Of a stretch of DNA of 64,000 bases, positions 1 through 9,914 are shown piece by piece. Under the pieces are notes generated by a model that was not told the origin of the DNA, made no database searches, and worked only from the letters and a program-made list of their open reading frames with translations. Source of the DNA: Ferruginibacter sp. (GTDB taxonomy: Bacteria; Bacteroidota; Bacteroidia; Chitinophagales; Chitinophagaceae); the NCBI RefSeq assembly GCF_028288465.1, contig NZ_JAQBNR010000056.1, forward strand, positions 105,493 to 169,492. The letters run 5' to 3'. The position numbers and the translations under genes were made by a program. Within the stretch, counting starts at the first letter, position 1; every line of letters starts with the position of its first letter.

Positions 1-497
1 ATATAGTAAAACGTGTTATTATCTGGACTCCACGCCATACCGTTTGAAATGGTCACTCCTTTGATCCTAAGTGAATAACAAAGGTCTTTTTCGATCATAT
101 AAACGCTTCCCGCCTCCTTCTTTTCTGAAAGCGCCATTGTACCTATCCAAAATCGACCGGCAGGGTCGCATTTACCGTCGTTGTAACGGTTTTTAGTTAA
201 ACTAACTTCAGGGTGGCACAATAAATTAATTTTTCCATTTCCCCGGTTAATTGAAGACAATCCATTTTTCAAGGCGGCGAGAAAGTCACCATTCTTACAC
301 AGGGCAATTGCACCTATCAAATCTTTTACTTTAAACTTCCGATGTTCGTTTTTTGTAAGCAGAAATTCATGAATATTTCCATTAGCAATATCTACCCAGC
401 ATATAGATTTGTTTGCTGCATCCCATACTGGCCCCTCACCTAAACGGCAACAGTGTGGCGTGACGACTTCATATTTTAGAGGAGGGGATGTTAACAT
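1..497 (-). CDS. SMP-30/gluconolactonase family protein (N-terminal part, cut by window edge)
   Basis: An open frame runs leftward from an ATG at 497 off the left edge, giving about 165 residues. It shows the SMP-30/LRE beta-propeller hallmarks: RLGEGPVWD near residue 18, where the Glu is a metal ligand in this family, then RYNDGKCDPAGRFWIGTM near residue 100, and later SNGMAWSPD. These enzymes hydrolyse sugar lactones such as glucono- or arabinono-lactone, or related lactones. No signal peptide is visible, so it is probably cytoplasmic. It lies downstream of the susCD terminator and so is probably a separate unit, but its product would fit sugar-acid catabolism beside a carbohydrate locus. 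Substrate is unknown; the C-terminus is not in the window. Confidence 0.85.
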   Translation of the reverse strand, partial: MLTSPPLKYEVVTPHCCRLGEGPVWDAANKSICWVDIANGNIHEFLLTKNEHRKFKVKDLIGAIALCKNGDFLAALKNGLSSINRGNGKINLLCHPEVSLTKNRYNDGKCDPAGRFWIGTMALSEKKEAGSVYMIEKDLCYSLRIKGVTISNGMAWSPDNNTFYY

Positions 498-613
498 GGA
501 CGTAATAGTGTAATTTGTTTTAACATAGGTGTATTTCGAATTAATTTACTACTAATGTGAGTCTTTCGTCACTTTACTACCCGAACTACCGCAAAGAAAA
601 TCCATATCTGCAC

Positions 614-1247
614 CTAAGTGTGCAGCTTGCCTGCATATAGATCAAATAGCCACTTAAAAAAAGAATACAGAGGGCTTGCTAAAGGACATAGGGGCAATCC
701 TCCGTTATAATTCTTACCAAAGTTTTCCATGGTATCAAGCGCAATAGCCCCACCTACGGAGCCGCCCACCATAAATGTTGTATCCGGCTTGCTATACTTC
801 TGATAAAAAAATTTCGCAACACTTCCGTTTCATTCACACCTTCCACATAAGCAAAACTCTGTGTGGAATAATCGAAGGCTGCAACGCCAAAACCTCTCTC
901 TAAAAGGGTGTAACGCTGCTTTGAAAGAAGGGACCTTTACTGAAATTTTGAACAATTCCTTTCACCTCGTACCCATGGGCATACATAAAGAGTTTGCCCT
1001 TCCAATTGGCAGGAAAAAGAATTCGATAATCCGCACCGTTTATGTTATCAGAATCTGTTTTAACGATAAGATTTTGTGCCACCAGGTTCTGAACATAAAA
1101 AAAGGCCATAAAATTAAGGAGCAGGCAAAAATATTTTTTTATTGTACTACTTACTTTTAGTTTTAATTGCCCCTGATTATGTTCGTGTTTGATTTGTTCC
1201 ATCTGGTACTCACGGCATTCAACACAATCAAGATATTTTAATTTCAC
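614..1247 (-). pseudogene. decayed secreted alpha/beta-hydrolase
   Basis: Three frames must be joined to read one protein. The first part (1247 to about 900) has a hydrophobic leader and then YRILFPANWKGKLFMYAHGY, the oxyanion-side strand of an esterase fold; it ends at a TAG near 898. The sense continues one frame over as LLERGFGVAAFDYSTQSFAY, then shifts again at a run of seven T's (minus strand) to MVGGSVGGAIALDTM, where GGSVGG is a GxSxG nucleophile elbow. The frame stops at 614-616, so the acid and histidine part is missing. Two frameshifts plus truncation argue for a real pseudogene. The native start is uncertain, since several Met codons precede the leader. Confidence 0.65.
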
Positions 1248-1254
1248 CGACCAT

Positions 1255-1294
1255 GATAAAAGAGAAGAAACAGCAACAGTTGCTGTTTCTTCTC
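1255..1294 (-). terminator. intrinsic terminator of the susCD unit
   Basis: A perfect 15-bp stem (1262-1276 pairing with 1280-1294) with a 3-base loop lies just past the susD stop codon. It is followed on the minus strand by TTTTATC. This is the strongest terminator in the left part of the window and separates susCD from the gluconolactonase-like gene. Confidence 0.8.
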
Positions 1295-1300
1295 ACCGAA

Positions 1301-2857
1301 TCAGTACCCGGAATTTTGTATAATCTGACCGTTTGATAAATCGATTTCAGATTGAGGGATGGGTAACAAAGTGTATTTTTCATCAAACGCTGCAATGCCT
1401 TTTGCTGCTGCCATTCTTACAGCTAAACGTCCTGTTCGGGTAAGATAATCACGGCGATGTCCTTCCATACTTAGTTCCACACGTTGCTCATGCCAAATAG
1501 CATTACCCAAGTTTAATTTATCCATAGTCGTCAAATCAGGCAATAGTGTGCCAGTATAACTTAAGTCATAGACCGTGGAGATACGTTGCGGATCGCTTGG
1601 GGGTGTTGTTCGGGCTCTCTGACGCACTTTGTTTAACCAAGCAAGGGCTTCGGCAGGTTTCCCGTTTTCATTCAGTGCTTCCGCATATAAAAGGATTACT
1701 TCAGCGTAGCGGATGATGTGATAACTTTTTGCTTCATCAATTGAACCAAAATTTGCAACTTTCTCGCTGGGCGGAATATAGAATTTCCGGTTAAGTCTTC
1801 CACCAGCAGTTCCGATATTAACTACAGTATAAGGCGTAGCGCCATTGGGGAATACATCTCCCTTGAACAAAATTGTATAAATAGCGCGGGGATCTCCTTT
1901 TTCAAATTCATTTTGCAAGTCTTCGGTTGGTTCATCTTGTCCGAAGCCCCCGATAGGAGCATCGCCCGGTTGAAAGAAAGCTAAGTTAAAGGAACCTTCA
2001 CCTGGAAAAACGCCAGTGTTGGACTTGTGTTTAATATCGAAAACAGATTCCGGATTATTATTGTCACCAGTTTTCCTAAAAATAGCGCCATAGTCGCTCA
2101 ATAATGAATAGGTACCTTCATCAACCACTTTTTTCAAAGCAGCTTCCGCTTCGATATATTTTTTCTGAGACATGTAAACCTTTCCCAACAAAGCGTTAGC
2201 AGCACCCGACGTTGCCCTGCCATCGTTGGCAGCGCCCCACTGTGTTTTTGTTGGCAAGGCAGAAGCCTCGGTCAGATCCTTTTCTATTTGTGCGTAAACC
2301 TGCGCTTTCGGCGTTTTTACCATCGCAACTGTCGCAGGATCCAAATACGTCAATGGCATGGGGACATCACCGAAGTATTTCACCAGCTCGTTATAACCAT
2401 ATGCACGGAGGAACCTGGCCTCATTTGCAATATTCGTTATCGTGGTGGCATCTCCCGTTACTACCGATTGTTTATCAAGAACAAGGTTGCAAACTGCAAT
2501 CATGTTGTACATACTCGACCAATAAACGTTGATGATAGTATTGGTAGTTGTCTGCTGATTTGTAGAAAACTCGGATATACCCGGAATCGGAAAACTTGAG
2601 GCGCCTGCGCCTTTCAATGCATCATCAGAGCCTACATCTCCAAAGACCCATCTGGCGGTTTCGTAAGCTGGAAAAGTTGGCTGTTGTAAGTAATTATAGG
2701 CGGCTGTAAGTGTGTTATTCAGATCGGCTGCTGTTTTAAAATAGCTCACATCCGTCTGCACGCCAAGTGGTGGTTGATTCAACAAATCCTTTTTACAGGA
2801 AGCAGTGGACAGGACGAACGCCGCTAAGGCCACTTTTGTAAGGAAATTCTTTTTCAT
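1301..2857 (-). CDS. SusD/RagB family nutrient-binding outer-membrane lipoprotein
   Basis: A 518-residue protein with a lipoprotein signal peptide (LSTASC, lipidated Cys21) and the SusD-like layout: N-terminal TPR-rich part (YFKTAADLNNTLTAAYNYL near residue 40; RFLRAYGYNELVKYFGDVP near 148) and a C-terminal half ending with the usual IPQSEIDLSNGQIIQNSGY-type tail. SusD proteins sit on the cell surface and act as the lid and glycan-binding partner of the SusC transporter. The gene follows susC with a 26-bp gap, so they are co-transcribed. Length is typical. Which oligosaccharide it binds cannot be read from the sequence. Confidence 0.95.
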   Translation of the reverse strand: MKKNFLTKVALAAFVLSTASCKKDLLNQPPLGVQTDVSYFKTAADLNNTLTAAYNYLQQPTFPAYETARWVFGDVGSDDALKGAGASSFPIPGISEFSTNQQTTTNTIINVYWSSMYNMIAVCNLVLDKQSVVTGDATTITNIANEARFLRAYGYNELVKYFGDVPMPLTYLDPATVAMVKTPKAQVYAQIEKDLTEASALPTKTQWGAANDGRATSGAANALLGKVYMSQKKYIEAEAALKKVVDEGTYSLLSDYGAIFRKTGDNNNPESVFDIKHKSNTGVFPGEGSFNLAFFQPGDAPIGGFGQDEPTEDLQNEFEKGDPRAIYTILFKGDVFPNGATPYTVVNIGTAGGRLNRKFYIPPSEKVANFGSIDEAKSYHIIRYAEVILLYAEALNENGKPAEALAWLNKVRQRARTTPPSDPQRISTVYDLSYTGTLLPDLTTMDKLNLGNAIWHEQRVELSMEGHRRDYLTRTGRLAVRMAAAKGIAAFDEKYTLLPIPQSEIDLSNGQIIQNSGY

Positions 2858-2883
2858 ATCGCTGTTTATTTTTTTGTTAGTTT

Positions 2884-5800
2884 TTAGAAAGTAAGATTCA
2901 CCCCTAAACTGTATCTTTTTACTTTTGGATAAATTGAGAACTCGCGACCTCCTTGAATAGGACTGGCGGTTAAACCGGTTTCAGGGTCAACTCCGGTATA
3001 TTTTGTAATTGTGAAAAGGTCTGTTCCACCCACAAAAATCCGGCTGCTGGTAATACCCGCTTTTTTCAACCAGGAAGCAGAAATATTGTAGCCAATCTGA
3101 AGGTTTTTTAAACGCAGGTAAGAACCATCTTCAACGTACCAGTCAGACACCCGAAAATTTCGATTTCTATCTACGGTAGAAATAGCAGGTTGTGTGTTTG
3201 AGGTGCCTTCACCTCGCCAGGCTGCCTCGTAATTCGTCAAATCACCATTATAAGTTCCAGTGAGGGTGCCCCTGTAAAATTTGTTAAGATTAAACAACTT
3301 GTTGCCATATGATCCCTGAAATAAAACGGCAACATCGAAATTTTTATAACCCAGGTTTAGATTGAAACCATACAGAAGCTTCGGCAAGGGATTCCCAATA
3401 TACGTTTGGTCTGCGGCATTTATAACGCCATCTTCGTTTAAGTCTTTGAATCTAAAATCACCCGCCAATGCGTTCGGTTGAATCTTGGTGCCATTTTTAC
3501 TGTATGCATTCAACTCTGCAGCGTTTTGGAAAATACCATCGGTTACATAACCGTAAAATTCGCCTACCGATCTTCCTGCTTCAGTTTTGTTAATGGTTAA
3601 AGCGCTTGTAAAGTCACTAGATACAATTGGATTATTACGCGGTCCAAGGCTGGATACTTTGTTGATAAAGGTGGAAACATTTGCAGAAATTCCGTAAGTG
3701 AATTTGCCGGCACTTCCCTGGTAAGCAGCCGTTATTTCAAATCCTTTGTTCTGGATCTCGCCTGCATTGGTATATGGAATACTGGGGAAACCAGTATAAG
3801 ATGGTAATGCTACCTGCAGCAACATATCCCTGGTACGTTTTACGAAATAATCTGCAGAGATGGTTAGCTTATTTTTCAGGAAACCAAGGTCCAATCCAAT
3901 ATTGGTTTGTTCTGATGTTTCCCAGGTAATACTCGGTGTACCCAAAGAGCTTAAATAGTACCCGGTAGTCACAGCGTCACCAAAAACATAGCGATAGCCA
4001 TTGCCCCCTTCTACTAAAGAAAGATAAGGATTATTGGTTCCTCCGGGCATGCTTTGATTACCAATCTGTCCCCAGCCTGCTCTCAGTTTTATCATGCTTA
4101 CAGCAGTAGAAAGCCCTGAATTCTGAAAGAATTTCTCACTGCTTATTTTCCACCCACCTGACACAGAAGGGAACACGCCCCACTGCTTACCTGCTGCAAA
4201 TTTGGAAGAACCATCCCGGCGCACCGTAGCTGTTAAGAGGTACTTATCAGCATACGAGTAGTTAACCCTGGCAAAATAAGATCTGAGTGAATAGTTGGCC
4301 CTGTTGCCAAATAGTGAAATTGGCCCTGTTGCCGCATTTATTACCTGTAATCCGGGATCATTGTTGGCAGTACCCTGGCGGGCGCTGTTCAGAAATTTTG
4401 ACTTATACAATTCTTCGGTATACCCTACAAGACCAGTGACAGAATGATTACCAAATTTTTGGTTATAGGTTAATGTATTCTCCCATACCTGGCCAAAAAA
4501 ATCGCCACGTTGTTCTGTTACGGTGCTTACATCATTTCTTTCAATGGGAGCAATAAAATATTTGGGGTCATAGGCAGAACGGCTGGTCGTGTTATAATCA
4601 TAACCCATGCTTGACCTTAATTTTAATCCTTTTACAATTTCAAATTCACCGTACACATTGCCTACCAGTTGCACAAGGTTCGTCCGGTCGTTCATCCTGG
4701 CAATTAGTCCTGCCGGGTTGGATTGACCTGCCGTAGCTGACACTACTGAGTTATAAAATTTGTTGTAACGATAATCCGGATCGCTCATATCAGGGTTAGA
4801 CTTTAGTACAGGCGAGAGTGGGTCTGAGTTTAATAGCAGGTTAACAATGCCACCAAAAGTGTTTTCACCATACCGGCCAGAAGTGAGAGAATTAGTAATG
4901 TTCAAATTCTGACCTATGGTTAAACGTTTACCAATGGTATAATCAGTATTCAAACGAAATGTGTACCTTCTATAAGCACTATTATCTATAACGCCTTTTT
5001 GATCAAAGTATCCGGCACTTGCTGCATAGCGCACATTATTTGCTCCACCACGAACAGCCAGGTCATAGTTTTGAATAACCGCAGTCTTTAGAAGTTCCTT
5101 TGCCCAATCGGTGCTGTTACCCTTGTCATACTCTGCCTTCACGACTTTGACATAGTTGAAAAAGGGGTCGGCAGTTGTGAACGGATCGATGTTGGGATCA
5201 GCGTTTGCAACCGAACGCAGATAACCATTTAAATAAGCGGTTTTCTTGTAATCAAGGTATTGGTCACGATTTAATGTCTTTTGCAAATTGCTTACTTTAC
5301 TAATAGAGGTGTTTGCATTAAGGGTTATGGTGGGTTTACCGCTAGTACCTCTCTGTGTGGTAATTAACACTACCCCATTAGCCCCCCTGGAACCATAAAT
5401 AGCTGTCGCAGATGCATCTTTTAACACCTCGATTCGTGCAATATCAGAAGGATTTAAAAAGTTGATACTACTAACAAACATGCCATCAACTACATACAAG
5501 GGATCATTATTATTAACTGTACCTATCCCCCTTATCCGTATAGAGCCTTCACTTCCCGGTGCACCGGAATTAGTACTAACCATCACACCCGAAGCCCTAC
5601 CCTGCAACGCATCTGTTACATTAATTGGGGTGGCTTTAGCCAGGTCTTTAACACTAACCGAAGAAATTGCCCCGGTCAAATCGGTTCTTCTTTGCGAACC
5701 ATAACCAACCACTACCACTTCGCCCATATTTGCGTCAAACCGCCCTAGTGACACGTTTATGCTCACTTTGCTACCAACAACAATTTCTTTTGGTTCAAAG

Positions 5801-6069
5801 CCAACGAACGTAACCACTAAACGGGAAGAAGTAGAAGGAACACTAAGGGTAAAGTTTCCTTGTTGATCTGTACTTACACTTTTGCTGGTGCCCTTAACCT
5901 GCACAGTTGCACCAGATAATGGATTCCCTTTTTCATCAGAAATTTTTCCAATAATAGATTGTTGTGCAAAGGAAGAGTAGCTAAAAAGAAGGAGGACAAG
6001 AGTCTGTAGTAGTAACAGTTTTGAGATAGCTCTTCCCCTAGGCATAGAAGCCCGAAGATTTTTTTTCAT
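2884..6069 (-). CDS. SusC/RagA family TonB-linked outer-membrane transporter
   Basis: A 1061-residue SusC-type receptor. After a signal peptide (hydrophobic segment near residues 18-35, ending SFAQ) comes a carboxypeptidase-regulatory-like beta domain (IIGKISDEKGNPLSGATVQV), then the plug with VVVGYGSQ, DALQGRASGVMV, RIRGIGTVNNNDPLYVVDG and ATAIYGSRGANGV, and a long beta-barrel ending in Phe (SLGVNLTF). It imports oligosaccharides across the outer membrane using TonB energy, with the SusD encoded next. The start ATG at 6069 gives a normal leader. It is divergent from an AraC-type regulator at 6512, with a 442-bp shared upstream region. No STN anti-sigma-signalling domain is visible, so an ECF-sigma/anti-sigma circuit is unlikely. 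Confidence 0.96.
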   Translation of the reverse strand: MKKNLRASMPRGRAISKLLLLQTLVLLLFSYSSFAQQSIIGKISDEKGNPLSGATVQVKGTSKSVSTDQQGNFTLSVPSTSSRLVVTFVGFEPKEIVVGSKVSINVSLGRFDANMGEVVVVGYGSQRRTDLTGAISSVSVKDLAKATPINVTDALQGRASGVMVSTNSGAPGSEGSIRIRGIGTVNNNDPLYVVDGMFVSSINFLNPSDIARIEVLKDASATAIYGSRGANGVVLITTQRGTSGKPTITLNANTSISKVSNLQKTLNRDQYLDYKKTAYLNGYLRSVANADPNIDPFTTADPFFNYVKVVKAEYDKGNSTDWAKELLKTAVIQNYDLAVRGGANNVRYAASAGYFDQKGVIDNSAYRRYTFRLNTDYTIGKRLTIGQNLNITNSLTSGRYGENTFGGIVNLLLNSDPLSPVLKSNPDMSDPDYRYNKFYNSVVSATAGQSNPAGLIARMNDRTNLVQLVGNVYGEFEIVKGLKLRSSMGYDYNTTSRSAYDPKYFIAPIERNDVSTVTEQRGDFFGQVWENTLTYNQKFGNHSVTGLVGYTEELYKSKFLNSARQGTANNDPGLQVINAATGPISLFGNRANYSLRSYFARVNYSYADKYLLTATVRRDGSSKFAAGKQWGVFPSVSGGWKISSEKFFQNSGLSTAVSMIKLRAGWGQIGNQSMPGGTNNPYLSLVEGGNGYRYVFGDAVTTGYYLSSLGTPSITWETSEQTNIGLDLGFLKNKLTISADYFVKRTRDMLLQVALPSYTGFPSIPYTNAGEIQNKGFEITAAYQGSAGKFTYGISANVSTFINKVSSLGPRNNPIVSSDFTSALTINKTEAGRSVGEFYGYVTDGIFQNAAELNAYSKNGTKIQPNALAGDFRFKDLNEDGVINAADQTYIGNPLPKLLYGFNLNLGYKNFDVAVLFQGSYGNKLFNLNKFYRGTLTGTYNGDLTNYEAAWRGEGTSNTQPAISTVDRNRNFRVSDWYVEDGSYLRLKNLQIGYNISASWLKKAGITSSRIFVGGTDLFTITKYTGVDPETGLTASPIQGGREFSIYPKVKRYSLGVNLTF

Positions 6070-6415
6070 GATGGAAGCAATTTTTGTTGTTTTGAAAAGG
6101 TTGATTTGTTTGTTATAAAGCGTGTTAAGTTTGTTGTTAATAATTCTGAGCCTTTCGAAAAAGGAAAAACCTGTATTTGTATTAATGCACCACTTCTATT
6201 TATAAAGTCCCTTAGTATATATTGTCCTTATACGTCTATCGATAGAAAATTCCTAACGCTTGACCCAGCTTTTGCTGGGGATCTTATAAATGTTATTTTT
6301 ACCAACCTAACCACGACTAAGAGCTTGTTACTCTCCTATGGTGAAATTGTAAAAAGCAACTTGATATCACTACTTCTTAAGCTGTATGAAGATCACATCA
6401 AACTAAAATTCAAAC

Positions 6416-6452
6416 AAATACGCCCTTTGCCATTTCTGATACACTATTTACA
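6416..6452. promoter_or_regulatory. 37-bp element shared with 26393-26429 (candidate operator)
   Basis: This 37-bp stretch matches 26393-26429 at 34 of 37 positions, and the last 27 bases (6426-6452) are identical. One copy sits between susC and the AraC-type gene, the other upstream of the leftmost-reading operon head at 26232. Flanking bases are only weakly alike. The copy here overlaps the -33 to -7 spacer of the AraC gene promoter. That placement suggests a binding site for the adjacent AraC-type regulator (inference). Confidence 0.6.
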
Positions 6453-6460
6453 TACATTTG
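6427..6460 (+). promoter_or_regulatory. Bacteroidota-type promoter of the AraC-type regulator
   Basis: TTG at 6427-6429 and TACATTTG at 6453-6460 fit the TTG-N17-23-TAnnTTTG consensus of this phylum, with 23 bp spacing. The -7 box ends about 51 bp before the regulator ATG at 6512. Confidence 0.6.
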
Positions 6461-6511
6461 CCTAAGAAAGAACTATTGGCTGCCCATACGAATCATTTTG
6501 TTCTATTTTAA

Positions 6512-7378
6512 ATGAAAAAAATATTCAAAGAACTTCCCCCGCCAATTGACTCCTCCTTTCTTGTAAAACAGGAGATCACTACACAATTTGCCAATCCCTT
6601 TCATTATCATGATGGCTATGAGCTTACATTTATTCTCCAGGGACGGGGCAAATTTTATGGCGGCAACCAGGTAATGAATTTTGCCGAAGGGGATGTCTAT
6701 TTTCTTGGCCCGATGTTTCCTCACTATTTCGTCAATGAAAAACCTTCCAGCCTGGATGAACCCATGGCACATTCTATTTCCGTACAATTCCAACACAACT
6801 TCCTGGGCAAAGAATTGCTGGAGAAACCGGAATTTTGTGACATAGGAAAGCTGTTGAGGCTTGTTCAATCATCAGGACTTAAGATCACTACACCGAACAA
6901 AGTATCGGAAAGATTATATTATGAGCTAACCGAACCAGGGATAACAAAAGTTTTACTGTTGCTAAGAATGCTCGACCGTTTAGCCATATTACCTGACAAA
7001 AACCTACAGGTGATTGCGCTTCATTATTATGATAATACCGACAGCTATAAAGATTTTTCCAAGCTGGACCCCGTTTACCACTATGTGTTGGAAAACTTTA
7101 AAGAAGATGTAAATTCCAGGAAAGCAGCCAGTCTTGCCTTTTTGAATGAAGCTGCTTTTTGCCGTTATTTCAAAAGACAAACAAAAAAAACATTTTCACA
7201 GTTTGTCAACCAGGTACGGACCACACATGCCACCTCATTGCTGCAGGATAAAAACAAAAGCATTGCGGATGTCTGTTATGAATGTGGCTTCAACAATCTT
7301 TCTTACTTCAACCGGCAGTTCAAAAATCTTACCAACAGGTCGCCTTTAGAATACAGAAAACAATATGAGCAATCATAA
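6512..7378 (+). CDS. AraC family transcriptional regulator with cupin-type sensor domain
   Basis: A 288-residue regulator. Residues about 20-110 form a cupin-like ligand-binding part (NPFHYHDGYELTFILQGRGKF, GDVYFLGPMFPHYF). Residues about 190-285 form the two helix-turn-helix AraC domain (ASLAFLNEAAFCRYFKRQTK, then SIADVCYECGFNNLSYFNRQ and NRSPLEYRKQ). It probably senses a sugar released in the cytoplasm and controls the neighbouring carbohydrate genes. It is divergent from susC and convergent with the GH3 gene at 7476. A 37-bp repeat overlapping its own promoter is repeated upstream of the large operon, which makes it the natural candidate regulator of both units. Ligand and target sites are untested. 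Confidence 0.93.
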   Translation: MKKIFKELPPPIDSSFLVKQEITTQFANPFHYHDGYELTFILQGRGKFYGGNQVMNFAEGDVYFLGPMFPHYFVNEKPSSLDEPMAHSISVQFQHNFLGKELLEKPEFCDIGKLLRLVQSSGLKITTPNKVSERLYYELTEPGITKVLLLLRMLDRLAILPDKNLQVIALHYYDNTDSYKDFSKLDPVYHYVLENFKEDVNSRKAASLAFLNEAAFCRYFKRQTKKTFSQFVNQVRTTHATSLLQDKNKSIADVCYECGFNNLSYFNRQFKNLTNRSPLEYRKQYEQS

Positions 7379-7475
7379 CGGTATAACCTGGCTGACCCAT
7401 TGGAAAATTCACTTTTCATATATCAACGCTGCCGGATGGCAGGAAGTTTACGACATCTTACACGAGAATCTTGCA

Positions 7476-9803
7476 TTACTCCGTTACCTTAAGCCGTATG
7501 CTATCCGTTTTGTGGGATGATGTTCCTACCATGATGGTAAAATCTCCCGGCTCTACCACCCACTTCATATCCTTGTCATAAAAGGCCAGTAGTTCGGGAC
7601 TAATTCGAAATGTCACGGTTTGTGATTGGCCCGGTTCCAACCCTATTTTCTTAAAACCTTTGAGTTCTTTTACTGGTCTTGGAACCGAGGAAAATTCATC
7701 CCGGATATATAGCTGCACTACTTCTGCACCGCTTCTATTGCCTGTATTTTTTACATCAACACGCACCGTTGCTGTACCGTTCTTCTTCATGGTTGGAGCA
7801 CTTATGGTCAAATTTGAATACTGAAAGGTGGTATAGCTTAAACCATAGCCAAACGGAAACAAAGGACTTACATCAAGACCTACATTATAGCCACGACGAG
7901 AGGAAGGTTTGTAACTGTAATAGGCAGGAATGTGACCGGCACTCCTGGGAAAAGAGATTGGCAACTTTCCGCTTGGATTCACATCACCAAACAAGGCATC
8001 TATCATCGCATAGCCACCCTCCTGTCCTAAGAACCAACCTTGCACCACCGCTGGTACAGCCTCCACCAAATGACCGATGCTTAGTGGCGGACCACTGTTC
8101 ACAAAAGCACAAGTTGGTTTGCCAAGCGCCACAATTTGGTCAATCAAATCATTCTGTCCGCTTAATAATTCCAGGGTGGATAAATCTCCCGGTGAGGAAG
8201 GATCCCAACCCTCCCGACTGGTAGCGGCATTGCTGCCAACAAATAATACAATCACGTCTGCTTGTTTGGCCACTGCAACAGCGTCTGCCATTCGCTTCTG
8301 GTTTTCTTCCATGGAAGCCAACTTGATTTGCGGAGCCGACCAGGTATCTGTATCCGTGATCTTTACGCCTTCTGCATATAAAACTTTCATTTGCGAGCCA
8401 TACTTTTCTTTCAACGCTTGCAATGGCGAAATGCAAACACGGGGAACACTCGAATATCCCCCCAATATGCATTTGTCAGCGTTGGGGCCAATGAATGCGA
8501 TAGTCTTGACTATGTTTTTATCAAGGGGCAAAATGTTATTGTCGTTTTTCAACAACACCATTGATTCAGTAGCAGCTTTATAAGCAATCGCTCTTTTTTG
8601 AGGACTTCCTACTATCTGTTCGGCTTTATCCGCATCAACATACGGATCATCAAACAAGCTTACCCTAAATTTATTGACCAGGATCCTGGTTACTGCATCA
8701 TCCAACTCTTTCATGGATATTTTACCATTGAGAACATATTGCTTTAAATTTTTGAAACTTTCCGGGTCCGGGTTTTCAGTGTCAATTCCTGCCTTAAATG
8801 CCAGATATCCTGCTTCATCAGTTGAAGGTGTGATTTTGTCGATATTTTTCAAGTTGCTTACGCCACCATAATCGGAAACAATTACTCCTTTAAATCCCCA
8901 TTCTTTTTTAAGTATGTCAGTCAGTAATTTTTTGTTGGCATGTGCCGGCATGCCCCAGAGTTCGTTATAAGATGACATCACATTCATGGCGCCCGCTTCC
9001 TGGATGCAGGCTTTAAATGGCGGGAAGAAAACTTCCCTCGCCGATAGTTCATCCACATTGCTGGGTGCGGTGTTGTTACCGCCTTCGCTTTGCCCGTGCA
9101 CACCAAAATGTTTCAGTGTTGCTGCCACATGACTATCATCCAAATACACACTGTTACCCTGGTAAGCCTTTACTTGCGCCACTGCCAAACGTGAAATCAA
9201 AAATGGGTCTTCACCCATTGTTTCTTCGGTTCTTCCCCAACGTGGGTCACGCACCACATCCACCACTGGTGCTAAAACCTGCTGGCCACCTCTGGCTCTT
9301 ATTTCTTCGGCTACATGGGTATAAATCTCCGTCACCAGATTTTCATTCCAGGAGCTGGCCAATCCCATTGGTGTAGGAAAGCTGGTAGCATCTTTGGCTT
9401 GTTGACCGTGCAGGCCTTCTTCGTGAATCATTACGGGGATCCCGAGCCTTGTTTTTTCAACAAAAAATTTTTGAACCATGTTGTATAACAATGCTGCTTC
9501 TTTTGGAGCTAACCCGGGATTAGCCGGTCCTCTATCATCGTTGATTCGGGCAATTTCTCCCAACCCGTTTTTCAACGATTTTTCTGCCTTCGTTTCATCA
9601 AAATGACCATTGGTCATGATTGCTGATTTCTGTCCCCAAATGCATTGCAATTGCATCAGCTTTTCCTCCAACGTCATTCGGGAAAGCAAGTCTTTGGTTC
9701 TTACTTCGGGAGAAAGCTTTTTGTTTTTGTAAGGTGGCCGTTGGGAGAATGCAACAGGCTGTAAAGTGAAAGCAGCAAAAAGTAGAATGACAATTTTTTT
9801 CAT
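7476..9803 (-). CDS. secreted glycoside hydrolase family 3 (beta-glucosidase/beta-xylosidase type)
   Basis: A 775-residue GH3 enzyme if started at the ATG at 9803, which gives a clean signal peptide (MKKIVILLFAAFTLQPVAFSQ); a longer frame reaches 9854 only through a TTG. The N-terminal barrel has MTLEEKLMQLQ, the KHFGVHGQ substrate-binding stretch and GVIVSDYGG, whose Asp (about residue 311) is the expected nucleophile. The second GH3 domain and a C-terminal fibronectin-III-like domain (AEVVQLYIRDEFSSVPRPVKELKGF) follow. GH3 enzymes release terminal beta-linked sugars from oligosaccharides. It is the last gene of the long leftward operon. Substrate cannot be set from the sequence; the MQLQ-type N-terminus resembles beta-xylosidase/beta-glucosidase members. 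Confidence 0.94.
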   Translation of the reverse strand: MKKIVILLFAAFTLQPVAFSQRPPYKNKKLSPEVRTKDLLSRMTLEEKLMQLQCIWGQKSAIMTNGHFDETKAEKSLKNGLGEIARINDDRGPANPGLAPKEAALLYNMVQKFFVEKTRLGIPVMIHEEGLHGQQAKDATSFPTPMGLASSWNENLVTEIYTHVAEEIRARGGQQVLAPVVDVVRDPRWGRTEETMGEDPFLISRLAVAQVKAYQGNSVYLDDSHVAATLKHFGVHGQSEGGNNTAPSNVDELSAREVFFPPFKACIQEAGAMNVMSSYNELWGMPAHANKKLLTDILKKEWGFKGVIVSDYGGVSNLKNIDKITPSTDEAGYLAFKAGIDTENPDPESFKNLKQYVLNGKISMKELDDAVTRILVNKFRVSLFDDPYVDADKAEQIVGSPQKRAIAYKAATESMVLLKNDNNILPLDKNIVKTIAFIGPNADKCILGGYSSVPRVCISPLQALKEKYGSQMKVLYAEGVKITDTDTWSAPQIKLASMEENQKRMADAVAVAKQADVIVLFVGSNAATSREGWDPSSPGDLSTLELLSGQNDLIDQIVALGKPTCAFVNSGPPLSIGHLVEAVPAVVQGWFLGQEGGYAMIDALFGDVNPSGKLPISFPRSAGHIPAYYSYKPSSRRGYNVGLDVSPLFPFGYGLSYTTFQYSNLTISAPTMKKNGTATVRVDVKNTGNRSGAEVVQLYIRDEFSSVPRPVKELKGFKKIGLEPGQSQTVTFRISPELLAFYDKDMKWVVEPGDFTIMVGTSSHKTDSIRLKVTE

Positions 9804-9914
9804 GATGATTTTATTTAAATTCCTGAATCGTAAGACAAAGCGGTGTGTCCGCAAAAGAGTGGCGATGGACGATAAATGGTGAATCCACTATCGCTTACTC
9901 CTGAAGATTATTCG

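Noticed and set aside
861..1160. 99-codon plus-strand frame
   Set aside because: Antisense to the hydrolase pseudogene, which has a recognisable fold.
6236..6245. 10-bp palindrome CTATCGATAG between susC and the regulator
   Set aside because: Too short and not repeated elsewhere near regulated genes to call an operator.
6106..6465. 119-codon plus-strand frame in the susC upstream region
   Set aside because: Lies in AT-rich regulatory DNA, has low-complexity composition and overlaps the AraC promoter; no plausible domain.
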